This document shows positions 19,247-27,677 of a DNA stretch of 64,000 nucleotides, one piece after another. Source of the stretch: Bradyrhizobium sp. LMTR 3. GTDB lineage: Bacteria > Pseudomonadota > Alphaproteobacteria > Rhizobiales > Xanthobacteraceae. The translations under genes and the position numbers were made by a program. The notes below the pieces were generated by a model. The model did no database searches and was not told where the DNA came from. It was given only the letters and a program-made list of their open reading frames with translations. The first letter of the stretch is position 1; each line of letters starts with the position of its first letter. The stretch is taken from positions 28,686 to 92,685 of the forward strand of contig NZ_MAXC01000014.1 in NCBI RefSeq assembly GCF_001693485.1, in the 5' to 3' direction.

Positions 19247-20440
19247 ATGAGCTTTTCGAACGACGGACCGTCCAACCCGCAAAAGCCCGAAACCAGACTG
19301 GTCACCGGGGGCCGCGACACCAAGGGACAAAGGGGTTTCGTCAATCCGGCGGTGTACCACGGGTCGACCGTGCTCTATCCGACCGCCGAGGACCTGCACG
19401 CCCACCGCGCCGAATTCTCCTATGGGCGTCACGGGAGCCCGACCACTCTGGCGCTGCAGGACGTGCTGATGTCACTGGAGGGTCCGCAATGCGCAGGCGT
19501 AGGCCTCGCGCCATCGGGACTTGCCGCAATCACCACCACACTCCTGTCGGTCTTGAAGGCCGGCGATCATCTGCTGGTGACCGATAATGTCTACAGGCCG
19601 TCGCGCAACTTCTGCAACGGCATGCTGGCCCGTTACGGCGTCGAGGTCGGCTATTTCGATCCGCTGGTCGGCGCCGGGATCGAGAAACTGTTCAAACCGA
19701 ACACCAGGGCGGTGCTGGTCGAGGCGCCCGGCTCGCAGTCGTTTGAAATGAGCGACATTCCCGCCATCGCTGAAGTCGCGCATGCAAGGGACGCGCTCGT
19801 CATCGACGACAACACCTGGGCGACGCCACTGTATCACCGCTCGCTCGACCAGGGCGTCGACATCAGCATGCAGGCCGCCACCAAGTATATCGGCGGCCAT
19901 TCCGACATCATGTTCGGCACGATTTCGGCGAACGCGAAAGCCTGGCCGCTGCTCACCGAGGGTATCCGCCTGCTCGGCGTCTGCGCCGGACCCGACGACG
20001 TATTCCTGGCGCTGCGCGGCGCCCGCACGCTTTCGGTGCGGCTCGCGCAACATTACCGCTCGGGCCTGGAAATGGCGCGTTGGCTCGCCGGCCGCCCCGA
20101 AGTCCTGCAGGTCTTGCATCCGGCGCTCGAAAGCCATCCCGGCCACGCGATCTGGAAGCGCGACTTCACCGGCGCCTCCGGCCTGTTCAGCATCGTGCTG
20201 AAGCCGGTCGCCCAAAAGGCGGTCGATGCCCTGCTCGATGCCGTCAGGCTGTTCGGCATGGGCTATTCGTGGGGCGGCTTCGAAAGCCTCATCATCCCGT
20301 TCGACTGCGATCCCTACCGCACCGCGACCAAATGGTCCCCCGGCGGGCCGACGCTCCGGCTCCACGTCGGCCTGGAGAATGTCGACGACCTCAAGGCCGA
20401 CCTCGAGCGCGGCTTTGCGGCGTTGAGGGCTGCCGCCTAG
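19247..20440 (+). CDS. metC: cystathionine beta-lyase
   Basis: Pyridoxal-phosphate enzyme cleaving cystathionine to homocysteine, pyruvate and ammonia in methionine synthesis. The 397-residue protein has the Cys/Met-metabolism fold: HGSTVLYPT near the start, the cofactor-ring region LAPSGLAAITT, the aspartate in VIDDNTWATP, and the catalytic lysine in AATKYIGGHSD. The C-terminal WGGFESL motif favours beta-lyase over gamma-synthase. The ATG at 19247 has no strong ribosome-binding site. It is divergent from aapJ and convergent with pdxA-like at 20449. Confidence 0.9.
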   Translation: MSFSNDGPSNPQKPETRLVTGGRDTKGQRGFVNPAVYHGSTVLYPTAEDLHAHRAEFSYGRHGSPTTLALQDVLMSLEGPQCAGVGLAPSGLAAITTTLLSVLKAGDHLLVTDNVYRPSRNFCNGMLARYGVEVGYFDPLVGAGIEKLFKPNTRAVLVEAPGSQSFEMSDIPAIAEVAHARDALVIDDNTWATPLYHRSLDQGVDISMQAATKYIGGHSDIMFGTISANAKAWPLLTEGIRLLGVCAGPDDVFLALRGARTLSVRLAQHYRSGLEMARWLAGRPEVLQVLHPALESHPGHAIWKRDFTGASGLFSIVLKPVAQKAVDALLDAVRLFGMGYSWGGFESLIIPFDCDPYRTATKWSPGGPTLRLHVGLENVDDLKADLERGFAALRAAA

Positions 20441-20448
20441 GGGGCGCT

Positions 20449-21480
20449 TCACGCCGCCCGATTCCCCGCCCCGGCCGCGCCCGCCATCTCAGCGGCGAGC
20501 AACAGGGCCGCGCGGCTGGCGCCAACCGAGGCGACGCCCTGGCCGGCGATGTCATATGCCGTGCCGTGCGCCGGCGTACAGATCGGAAACGGGAAGCCGC
20601 CGAGAATTGTCACCCCGCGATCGAAGCCCATCAGCTTCATCGCGATCTGGCCCTGGTCGTGGTACATCGTCAGCACCGCATCGAACGCCCCGTTCTTGGC
20701 GCGCAGGAAGACCGTATCGGCCGGAAACGGCCCTTCCGCCGCTATTCCTTCGGCACGGCCGGCCATGACGGCAGGTTCGATCACATCGATCTCCTCGCGG
20801 CCGAAATTGCCGCCGTCACCGGCATGCGGGTTGAGCCCAGCCACCGCGATACGGGGCTCGGCAAAGCCGGCCTGTCGCATGCAGGCATCGGTCAGTTTCA
20901 GCGCGCGATGAATGCGTTCGACGGAGAGACGCGAGGCCACGTCCTTGAGCGCGATGTGCGAAGTGACGCGGGCATTCCAGAGCCTGTCGAGCACGTTGAA
21001 TTCGCTGGCTGGCGTTTTCAGGCCGGCGACCTCGGCGGAGAACGCGATCTCGTCGTCATACTCCGCGCGCGCGAGCCGCATTGCCTTCTTGTTGAACGGC
21101 GTGAAGCAGACAGCGTCGGCCTGCCCGTCACGCGCCAGCGTGAGCGCGCGACGATAATTCTCCAGCGCGAACGCGCCGCCGGCCTGGCTCGCGACACCAC
21201 GTTCGATGGTCCCCGGATCGAGATGGCCAAGATCCATAAAAGCGGCGTCACTGCCGATTGTTCGCGGGTCCGCGGAAGGCGCTACATTTGGCAGGTCCGT
21301 CCTGACGCCGGCCACGCGCACGCCTTCGTCGAAAACGCGGCGGTCTCCGATCACGATCAGGCGTGCGCAGGAACGGATTTCATCGAGGCAGGCGAGTTTT
21401 GCGGTCAGCTCCGGGCTGATGCCGGCGGGGTCTCCCATCGCCAGCGCGATCACCGGCTTGCCGGGGCTATGCAGCTTCAT
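20449..21480 (-). CDS. PdxA-family dehydrogenase (PdxA2-like)
   Basis: NAD-dependent oxidative-decarboxylating dehydrogenase of the PdxA family, 343 residues. The motifs ALAMGDPAGISPEL, GLNPHAGDGGNFGREE and YHDQGQIAMKL hold the metal histidines and substrate residues; the late segment CTPAHGTAYDIAGQG differs from true PdxA and fits PdxA2-type paralogues acting on four-carbon sugar-acid phosphates or on TphB-like substrates. It is the last gene of the operon and overlaps the tctA stop by four bases, so it probably works in catabolism of the solute brought in by the adjacent transporter rather than in vitamin B6 synthesis. The actual substrate is unknown. Confidence 0.8.
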   Translation of the reverse strand: MKLHSPGKPVIALAMGDPAGISPELTAKLACLDEIRSCARLIVIGDRRVFDEGVRVAGVRTDLPNVAPSADPRTIGSDAAFMDLGHLDPGTIERGVASQAGGAFALENYRRALTLARDGQADAVCFTPFNKKAMRLARAEYDDEIAFSAEVAGLKTPASEFNVLDRLWNARVTSHIALKDVASRLSVERIHRALKLTDACMRQAGFAEPRIAVAGLNPHAGDGGNFGREEIDVIEPAVMAGRAEGIAAEGPFPADTVFLRAKNGAFDAVLTMYHDQGQIAMKLMGFDRGVTILGGFPFPICTPAHGTAYDIAGQGVASVGASRAALLLAAEMAGAAGAGNRAA

Positions 21481-23003
21481 ATGATCCTCACCTTTTCACC
21501 AGCGGCTTCGTCCGGCTTTCGCAGCAGACGCACAATCTGCAGGGCGAGCGGAAGCAGCAGCAACGCCATCCCGGCCAGAACGAGGGTCGTCACCAGCCGG
21601 TTCGCAAAGAATATCCCGAGCGATCCCTTCGACATCAGCATGGCCTGCCGGAACGCGTCCTCGGCCTTGTCGCCGATCACGATCGCAAGCACCAACGGCG
21701 CCAACGGATAGTGCAGCTTCTTGAAGAGATAGCCGACGACACCGAAGCCGAGCATCAGGACGACGTCGAGATAGGAGTTCGAGACCGAATAGGCGCCGAC
21801 GACGCAGATGATGACGATCAGGGGGGCGATGACGGCGAAGGGAATGCGCATCAGGGCGGCGAACACGGGAACGGTCAGCAGCACGAGCGCAACCGCAACG
21901 ATGTTGCCGACATACATTGAGGCGATCAGCCCCCAGACGAAATCCTTCTGGTCGACGAATAGCATCGGTCCGGGATTCAATCCCCAGATCATCAGTCCGC
22001 CCATCATGACAGCAGCCGTGGCCGAGCCGGGAATGCCGAGCGAGAGCATCGGCAATAGCGCGCTGGTGCCGGCGGCGTGGTCGGCCGTCTCCGGCGCGAC
22101 GATGCCCTCGGCCTCGCCGGTGCCGAAACGCGCGCCATTGCGCGAGAAGCGCTTGGCGATACCATAGCTCATGAAGGAAGCTGCGGTCGGACCGCCCGGC
22201 GTAATGCCCATCCAGCAGCCGATGGCCGCGCTGCGGAGCAATGCAACGCCGTGCTGCGGCAGACGGCCCAGCGCCCGGAAGACTTCCTTCCAATCCACCC
22301 TCGACGATACCGCGCGGGCCTGAAACTCCTCCTCCACCGCAATCAGCAACTCGCCGATACCGAACAGCCCCATCACGGCAACGACGAAGCTGACGCCCTT
22401 CACCAGCTCGTCGATACCCATGGTGAGCCGCACGCTGCCCGAAACCGTATCGATGCCGATCGCGGCGATGGCAAAGCCGATCGCGAGTGCCACCACCGTC
22501 TTGATCGGCGCCGCACCGCCCATGCCGACGAAACTGGCGAAGGCGAGGAAATAGACCGCGAAGTATTCGGGCGGTCCGAAGGCGAGCGCCACCTGTGCCA
22601 CCCACGAAGCCAGAAACGTAATCAGGATCACGCCGACAAGCGCGCCGAACGCCGCCGAGCCGAAAGCGGTGGCCAGCGCCGTTGTCGGCCTGCCGTCGCG
22701 CGCCATCGGATAGCCGTCGAAGGTGGTGGCGACCGACGAAGGTTCGCCCGGAATGTTGAACAGGATCGACGTCACCGAACCGCCGAACAACGCGCCCCAA
22801 TACATGCTCGAAAGCAGGATGATCGCCGACACCGGCTGCATGCCGAAGGTCAGCGGCAGCAACAGCGACACTCCGTTTGGCGCACCAAGGCCGGGCAGAA
22901 CGCCGACGAGAATGCCGAGCAGAACGCCGATCACCATCAGCGTCAGGTGCGGAACGGTGACCGCGATGGTGAAGCCGTGCAGCAGCGATTGAAGGTTTTC
23001 CAT
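21477..23003 (-). CDS. tctA: tripartite tricarboxylate transporter, large permease (TctA family)
   Basis: Large inner-membrane subunit of a TTT carboxylate importer, 508 residues with about 11-12 helices. The family signature GVLPGLGAPNGVSLLLPLTF is near residue 40 and the second repeat hallmark GITPGGPTAASFMSYG is in the middle (about 270-285). It lies 11 bases after tctB and overlaps the pdxA-like gene by four. It works with the binding protein TctC and the small subunit TctB using a proton or sodium gradient. Confidence 0.93.
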   Translation of the reverse strand: MENLQSLLHGFTIAVTVPHLTLMVIGVLLGILVGVLPGLGAPNGVSLLLPLTFGMQPVSAIILLSSMYWGALFGGSVTSILFNIPGEPSSVATTFDGYPMARDGRPTTALATAFGSAAFGALVGVILITFLASWVAQVALAFGPPEYFAVYFLAFASFVGMGGAAPIKTVVALAIGFAIAAIGIDTVSGSVRLTMGIDELVKGVSFVVAVMGLFGIGELLIAVEEEFQARAVSSRVDWKEVFRALGRLPQHGVALLRSAAIGCWMGITPGGPTAASFMSYGIAKRFSRNGARFGTGEAEGIVAPETADHAAGTSALLPMLSLGIPGSATAAVMMGGLMIWGLNPGPMLFVDQKDFVWGLIASMYVGNIVAVALVLLTVPVFAALMRIPFAVIAPLIVIICVVGAYSVSNSYLDVVLMLGFGVVGYLFKKLHYPLAPLVLAIVIGDKAEDAFRQAMLMSKGSLGIFFANRLVTTLVLAGMALLLLPLALQIVRLLRKPDEAAGEKVRII

Positions 23004-23014
23004 CGCCCGCCCCT

Positions 23015-23497
23015 TCAGTAACCGAACGCGGCGGCGAGCGCGCCGTGCGGCAGCGACACCTGGAACATGCGCTCGAACACGACGTAAAGCGCAAGCGGCG
23101 TTGCCGCGGCGATAACAAGCGCGCGCAAAACCGATTGCCGCCTCGGCAGCGCCAGCACCGCGAAAACATAGCCCGCCGAGGCAAGATACATTCCAACCAG
23201 TGGAATGACGGCGACGAAAATCGCGGCTGGAACGAACAACCCCGCCAGGCGGCGCAATTCGGACGGCGTGACGGCTATCCTGACCATTGCAAGGGTGCCG
23301 CGCCCCATGGCGCCCTGCCCCATGTTGTAAAGGCTGCCGAGCACGATGATGATGCCGGTGAGAAACGGAAACGTGCCGGCGTCGACGCCGGCGCTCGACC
23401 AGCCGATGCCGTTGTCGATGCTGGAAACAACGACAACGACGCCAAAGATTCCGGTCAGCGCCGCGGCGGCTATCTCGAGCGCGCGTCGTGATATCAT
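23015..23497 (-). CDS. tctB: tripartite tricarboxylate transporter, small permease (TctB family)
   Basis: Small inner-membrane subunit, 160 residues, four predicted helices with the spacing typical of TctB: an N-terminal helix, the GVDAGTFPFLTG segment and three later hydrophobic stretches. Sequence conservation in this family is low, so identity rests on topology, size and position between TctC and TctA. The spacing to both neighbours is 11 bases. Confidence 0.87.
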   Translation of the reverse strand: MISRRALEIAAAALTGIFGVVVVVSSIDNGIGWSSAGVDAGTFPFLTGIIIVLGSLYNMGQGAMGRGTLAMVRIAVTPSELRRLAGLFVPAAIFVAVIPLVGMYLASAGYVFAVLALPRRQSVLRALVIAAATPLALYVVFERMFQVSLPHGALAAAFGY

Positions 23498-23508
23498 CGG
23501 TTGCGGCC

Positions 23509-24501
23509 CTACTTCACCAGCCAGCCCTGTTCGCCCGCGACCTGCTTTACGTGTTCGAGGTCCTGCTTGATGAAATTGTCGAACGCAGCGCCGGTTAGGA
23601 ACGTATCAACCTGCGAGGTCTTTTCGATGTAATCCTTCCATTCCGGCGTCGCCTGCACCTTCTTCAATAGATCCACGTAGAACGCCGCCTGCTCCGGGCT
23701 GACCTTGCCGGGCAGCCACACCGTGCGCGGCTGCTCATATTGCGAGATCGCAAGCCCCTGCTCGACACAGGTCGGCACGTCGCTCCAGCCTTCTGACGTC
23801 GTGACCTTCGGCCCCTGCGGCAACCGCTTCGGGCTGAACGCGCAGAGCGGGCGCTGGGTGCTGCCGCGCCATTGCCCAAGGCTCTCGGAGGGATTGTTGA
23901 CGTGGGCATCGATATGGCCGCCGGCCAGTTGCACGGCAGCCTCAGCACCGCTCTTGAAGGGGATGTAGGTGAACTTGACCTTCGCCGCCTTCTCGATCAT
24001 CCGCGTCAGCACCTCGTCGGTGTCCTTGGACTGCGCGCCGCCCATCTTGAACTCGGTCGCGGCCGCCGCCTTGAGAAAGTCGCCCGCAGTCTTGTAGGGC
24101 GCGTCCTGTTTCACCCACAGCAGGAACTCGTCCTGTGCCATCGCGGCGATCGGGGTGAGATCGGTGTAGTTGAAGGCGACCTTGGAGACGAGCGGTTGCT
24201 GCCACGCGTTCGAAGTACCGAAGATCACCTTGTAGGGATCGCCGGCGGACGCCTTGCCGTAGACATAGCCTTCCGCCCCGCTGCCGCCGCCCTTGTTGAC
24301 GACCACGATCGGCTGGTCGGTCAGTTTGTATTTGGTGACGATGCTCTGGACGGCGCGCGCAAGATTGTCGGTGCCGCCGCCCGGCCCCGCGGTAGCGACG
24401 AACTCGATCGGCTTCTGCGGCTGCCAGGCCGCGGTGGCCGGAAGCGCGCCCGCGAGCATGAAAGCCGTCGTGGACAGCAGCAGTTTTGACGTGATCTTCA
24501 T
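23509..24501 (-). CDS. tctC: tripartite tricarboxylate transporter receptor (TctC/Bug family)
   Basis: Periplasmic carboxylate-binding protein, 330 residues. It has a signal peptide (MKITSKLLLSTTAFMLAGAL, cleaved after PATAA) followed by the Bug-family motifs KPIEFVATAGPGGGTDNLARA and PIVVVNKGGGSG. The frame is open upstream, but the ATG at 24501 follows a clean GGGAGGAAACC ribosome site and begins the signal peptide. It is the third gene of the operon, 52 bases after the CoA-transferase. Bug proteins bind many carboxylates, so no ligand is proposed. Confidence 0.92.
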   Translation of the reverse strand: MKITSKLLLSTTAFMLAGALPATAAWQPQKPIEFVATAGPGGGTDNLARAVQSIVTKYKLTDQPIVVVNKGGGSGAEGYVYGKASAGDPYKVIFGTSNAWQQPLVSKVAFNYTDLTPIAAMAQDEFLLWVKQDAPYKTAGDFLKAAAATEFKMGGAQSKDTDEVLTRMIEKAAKVKFTYIPFKSGAEAAVQLAGGHIDAHVNNPSESLGQWRGSTQRPLCAFSPKRLPQGPKVTTSEGWSDVPTCVEQGLAISQYEQPRTVWLPGKVSPEQAAFYVDLLKKVQATPEWKDYIEKTSQVDTFLTGAAFDNFIKQDLEHVKQVAGEQGWLVK

Positions 24502-24553
24502 GGTTTCCTCCCCGTAGGCATTTCTTGTTGTCGTTCGTATTCTCGTTTTCTCG

Positions 24554-25807
24554 TCAGGCGACCTGCTCCTTGCGGCCGGCCGAGGCGGCAACGATCGCAC
24601 CCTCCCGCTCGAATGCGTCGATCTGCGCCTGATCAAAACCATGTTCGCGCAGCACCTCGCGCGTATGCTCGCCATAAACAGGCGCGCCCGAACGCACCTT
24701 GCCTGGCGTCGCCGAGAATTTGACCGGCAACCCGATCGTCTTCACCGGTCCGAGCGTCGAATGTTCGACCTCAACCACCATCTCGCGCGCGAGCGTCTGC
24801 GGATCGCTCAGCGCTTCCAGCATGTCGTGCACGGGGCCGCAGGGCACACCCTTCTCGTCAAGTGCCGCCAGCCAATGCGCCCGCGTCTGTTTGCGGAAAC
24901 GCCCGCTCAATTCGGCTTCGAGCTCCTTCAGATTCGCCATGCGGTCGGAGCCGTTGACGAAGCGCGGATCGGAAGCCAGTTCGAGCGCGCCAAGCGCTTC
25001 GAGCATCAATAGCCAGTGCTTCTTGTTGGCGCCGCCTACCACGAGCCAGCCATCGGATGCCTCGAACGCCTGATACGGTGCGTTGAGCGGATGGGCCGAG
25101 CCCATGGCGCGCGGCGCCATGTTGCTGGCGAGCGCAATCGTCGACTGCCAATAGGTCTGAACCAGCGCCGCCTCGTAGAGCGAGGTCTCCACCCATTGCC
25201 CTTCACCAGTCTTGAGCCGGTGCGAATAGGCGGCCAGGATCCCCATGCTGGCGAGCAGTCCGGCCGTGATATCGGAGAGCGGCGGGCCGCATTTCACCGG
25301 CGGACCATCCGGCCGTTCGCCCGTGAAACTCATGATACCGCTCATCGCCTGGGCGACCAGATCGAAGCCCCGGCGATGCTTGTACGGGCCGGTTCGGCCG
25401 AAACCGGAGAGCGAGCAATAGATCAGCGCCGGAAAATCCCTATGCAGTTCCTCATAGCCGAAGCCTAACCGCTCCATCGCGCCCGGCGCGAAATTCTCGA
25501 CCAGCACGTCGGCGTCCGCGATCAGCCGCCGCAGCACTTCCTTGCCGCCTGCGGTCTTCAGGTCGAGCACGATGCCCCGCTTGTTGCGGTTCATCATCAG
25601 GAAGGAGGCCGCCTCGTCACCGATCTTCGGTGGCACCGAGTGTCGCGTGTCGTCGCCATTTGGCCATTTCTCGATCTTGATGACATCGGCGCCCATGTCG
25701 GCGAGCATCAGCGTGCAGGTCGGTCCCGCCATCACATGGGTGAGATCGATGACCCTGAGGCCGGCAAGCGGCCCCGAACGCGGCGTCGTGTCGTCTTGAA
25801 GGGACAT
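24554..25807 (-). CDS. class III CoA-transferase (CaiB/BaiF family)
   Basis: Transfers coenzyme A between carboxylic acids. The 417-residue protein starts MSLQDDTTPRSGPLAGLRVI and has the family motifs GADVIKIEKWPNGDD, NRNKRGIVLDLK, ADVLVENFAPGAMERLGFGYE with the catalytic aspartate segment about residue 165-175 (RRGFDLVAQAMSG), and GVPCGPVHD late in the protein. The ATG at 25807 is preferred over one at 25831 because GGAG precedes it and it leaves eight bases after the crotonase stop. In this operon it likely activates the imported carboxylate to its CoA ester. Confidence 0.9.
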   Translation of the reverse strand: MSLQDDTTPRSGPLAGLRVIDLTHVMAGPTCTLMLADMGADVIKIEKWPNGDDTRHSVPPKIGDEAASFLMMNRNKRGIVLDLKTAGGKEVLRRLIADADVLVENFAPGAMERLGFGYEELHRDFPALIYCSLSGFGRTGPYKHRRGFDLVAQAMSGIMSFTGERPDGPPVKCGPPLSDITAGLLASMGILAAYSHRLKTGEGQWVETSLYEAALVQTYWQSTIALASNMAPRAMGSAHPLNAPYQAFEASDGWLVVGGANKKHWLLMLEALGALELASDPRFVNGSDRMANLKELEAELSGRFRKQTRAHWLAALDEKGVPCGPVHDMLEALSDPQTLAREMVVEVEHSTLGPVKTIGLPVKFSATPGKVRSGAPVYGEHTREVLREHGFDQAQIDAFEREGAIVAASAGRKEQVA

Positions 25808-25815
25808 GCGGGCTC

Positions 25816-26616
25816 CTATTGGCCGCGCCATTGCGGCGCGCGCTTGGTGAGAAACGCGTCGAGCCCTTCACGGAAATCCTGGCTGGTGTAGCACATCAGG
25901 ATGAGGTCCTCGCCCTCCTCGCGCGTCAGCCGTTTCTGCAGCCGGGCGACTGCCTGCTTGGTCGCGCTCAGCGTCAGCGGCGCGTTGCCGGCAACGAGCC
26001 GTGCGATCTCGTCGGCGCGCCTGTCGAGCGCGGCCAGATCATCGACGACCTCGTTGAGCAGGCCCACCGAGGCCGCCTCCTCGGCTTCGACAAGCCGTGC
26101 CGTGAAGATCAGATCCTTGACGCGCGCCGGGCCGATCAACGCGGTGATGCGGCTGACATTCGACATCGACAGGCAATTGCCGAGCGTACGCGCGATCGGA
26201 AACCCTATCCGCGTGCTCCGGGTGCCGATGCGAAGGTCACAGCAGGCCGCGATCCCCGCGCCGCCGCCGGTGCAGGCGCCGTTGATGGCGGCAATGGTCG
26301 GCACCCGGCATGTTTCGAGAATGCCGAGCACGCGGTCGATGCGGTTCTCGTAGTCGAGCCCGTCCTGCGGCACCTTGAAGGCCCGGAACTGGTTGATGTC
26401 GGTGCCCGCGGCGAACGCTTTGTCGCCGGCTCCCCGCAGCAGCAGCACCTTGATCGCTTGGTCGCGGTTGGCGCGTTCGCAGATCTCGGCCAGCCGCTCG
26501 TACATCGCGAAGGTGAAGGCGTTGCGCGCCTGCGGTCTGTTGAAGGTTATCCGGCCGATCCCGTCATCGAGGGCAAACAGGAGGTCATCCTCCCCTACAG
26601 TCACGTCCTGATCCAT
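25816..26616 (-). CDS. enoyl-CoA hydratase/isomerase (crotonase) family protein
   Basis: 266-residue crotonase, probably hydrating or rearranging the CoA ester made by the neighbouring transferase. It has the oxyanion-hole segments KAFAAGTDINQF and INGACTGGGAGIAACCDLRIG, the latter being where one catalytic glutamate usually sits; the usual glutamate of the second site appears replaced in IGFPIARTLGNCLSM, so hydratase activity is not certain and an isomerase, lyase or hydrolase role is possible. It is the first gene of the six-gene operon; its start faces the GntR gene across a 123-base region with an inverted repeat. Confidence 0.85.
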   Translation of the reverse strand: MDQDVTVGEDDLLFALDDGIGRITFNRPQARNAFTFAMYERLAEICERANRDQAIKVLLLRGAGDKAFAAGTDINQFRAFKVPQDGLDYENRIDRVLGILETCRVPTIAAINGACTGGGAGIAACCDLRIGTRSTRIGFPIARTLGNCLSMSNVSRITALIGPARVKDLIFTARLVEAEEAASVGLLNEVVDDLAALDRRADEIARLVAGNAPLTLSATKQAVARLQKRLTREEGEDLILMCYTSQDFREGLDAFLTKRAPQWRGQ

Positions 26617-26654
26617 GCCGCCGGCCCTTTCTTAATCGACTTTAACCAATTCTG

Positions 26655-26720
26655 AATGCAAAACTATGGTTTATCAAGCTGGAACTGGCAAAATTCCGAT
26701 GATATAACCATTTTTGCATT
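26655..26720. promoter_or_regulatory. inverted repeat operator between crotonase and gntR genes
   Basis: Left arm 26655-26676 (ATGCAAAA-CTATGGTTTATCA) and right arm 26700-26720 (TGATATAACCATTTTTGCAT) are imperfect inverses: both carry ATGCAAAA and ATGG/CCAT. They lie 23 bases apart in an AT-rich patch inside very GC-rich DNA. The position, in a divergent promoter region next to a GntR gene, suggests two operator half-elements for that regulator. Confidence 0.6.
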
Positions 26721-26739
26721 CAAATTGGATGTTTACGGG

Positions 26740-27402
26740 ATGCTTCATGAGGAAGTCGTAGGCCGCGTCCGCGCCATGTTGCTCGATGGCGAGATCCCGC
26801 CGGGCGCGCGGATTCCCGAGCGCGACCTCTGTGAAAAGCTGCAGATCTCGCGCACGCCGCTGCGCGAGGCCCTCAAGGTGCTCGCCGCCGAGGGCCTGGT
26901 TCAATTGCTGCCGAACCGCGGCTCGCGCGCGGCCAGGCTGACCGACAAGGACATGCGCGACCTGTTCGAGGTGTGCCAGGGGTTAGAGGCGCTGGCCGGC
27001 GAGCTCGCCTGCGAGCGCATCGCGGATGCCGAGATCGCCGAGATCGCCGCCGTCCACGCCGCGATGGTGCAGCACTACGGCGATCGCGACCTCCTCCAGT
27101 ACTACCGCTGCAACCGCACCATCCACGAGGCGATCATCACCGCGGCCGGCAACCCGGTGCTGTCAGGCCTATATGAATCCGTCACGGCCCGCATTCGGCG
27201 TGCGCGTTACGTCACGCCGATGACACCGCGGCGCTGGGCGCTGGCGGTGCAGGAGCACGAAGCGATCCTCAATGCACTTCAACGCCGCGACGGCGTTGGG
27301 TTGTCGCATATCCTGCGCGCGCATCTGCGCCACAAGCGCGAGGAGGTCTTGCAGGCCGGCTTCGCCGAGACCGAGCCTCAAGATCAGGCTCGCGCGTCAT
27401 AG
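26740..27402 (+). CDS. GntR-family transcriptional regulator with FCD ligand domain
   Basis: DNA-binding repressor-type protein, 220 residues. The winged helix at about 10-75 includes PERDLCEKLQISRTPLREAL and a wing ending PNRGS; the C-terminal FCD all-helical ligand-binding domain has the metal-site histidine in NRTIHEAII. An upstream ATG at 26656 is in frame, but it lies inside the inverted repeat, so the ATG at 26740, which gives the family length, is preferred. It is divergent from the TTT/CoA-transferase operon and most likely controls it; the effector would be the substrate or a pathway intermediate. Confidence 0.85.
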   Translation: MLHEEVVGRVRAMLLDGEIPPGARIPERDLCEKLQISRTPLREALKVLAAEGLVQLLPNRGSRAARLTDKDMRDLFEVCQGLEALAGELACERIADAEIAEIAAVHAAMVQHYGDRDLLQYYRCNRTIHEAIITAAGNPVLSGLYESVTARIRRARYVTPMTPRRWALAVQEHEAILNALQRRDGVGLSHILRAHLRHKREEVLQAGFAETEPQDQARAS

Positions 27403-27677
27403 CAGCGTCTAGCCTGACGCGGATTCGCATCCGAAGCGCCCGTCCATCTCTACCCGCATTCGCGCCGTCGCTACACGCCGAGACGACCCCGGGTTTTTGC
27501 GGAGCGGTTTTCCCAAAACGATAACCACCCGTTCACCATGACGGCGAATCCCGCCGTGCGATCGACCAAATAATTCAACCCTCAAGTTCCCTTATACCTT
27601 TGATGCCTAGTCATACCTCCGGGGATGGCTGCCATTGCCGTGCAGTGGGGCTTCCCTGCGTAAGAGTAGTAAAGCGT
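27403..27677. other. 275-base region upstream of the cpa genes
   Basis: No gene is visible. It must contain the cpaBCDE promoter. A pilin gene or prepilin peptidase, usual just upstream in Tad loci, is absent here. Confidence 0.5.

Noticed and set aside
20449..21480. The PdxA-like gene as the pyridoxine biosynthetic pdxA
   Set aside because: Its operon context is catabolic (TTT transporter, CoA-transferase), and its C-terminal motif differs from classical PdxA, so it is more likely a PdxA2-type paralogue.
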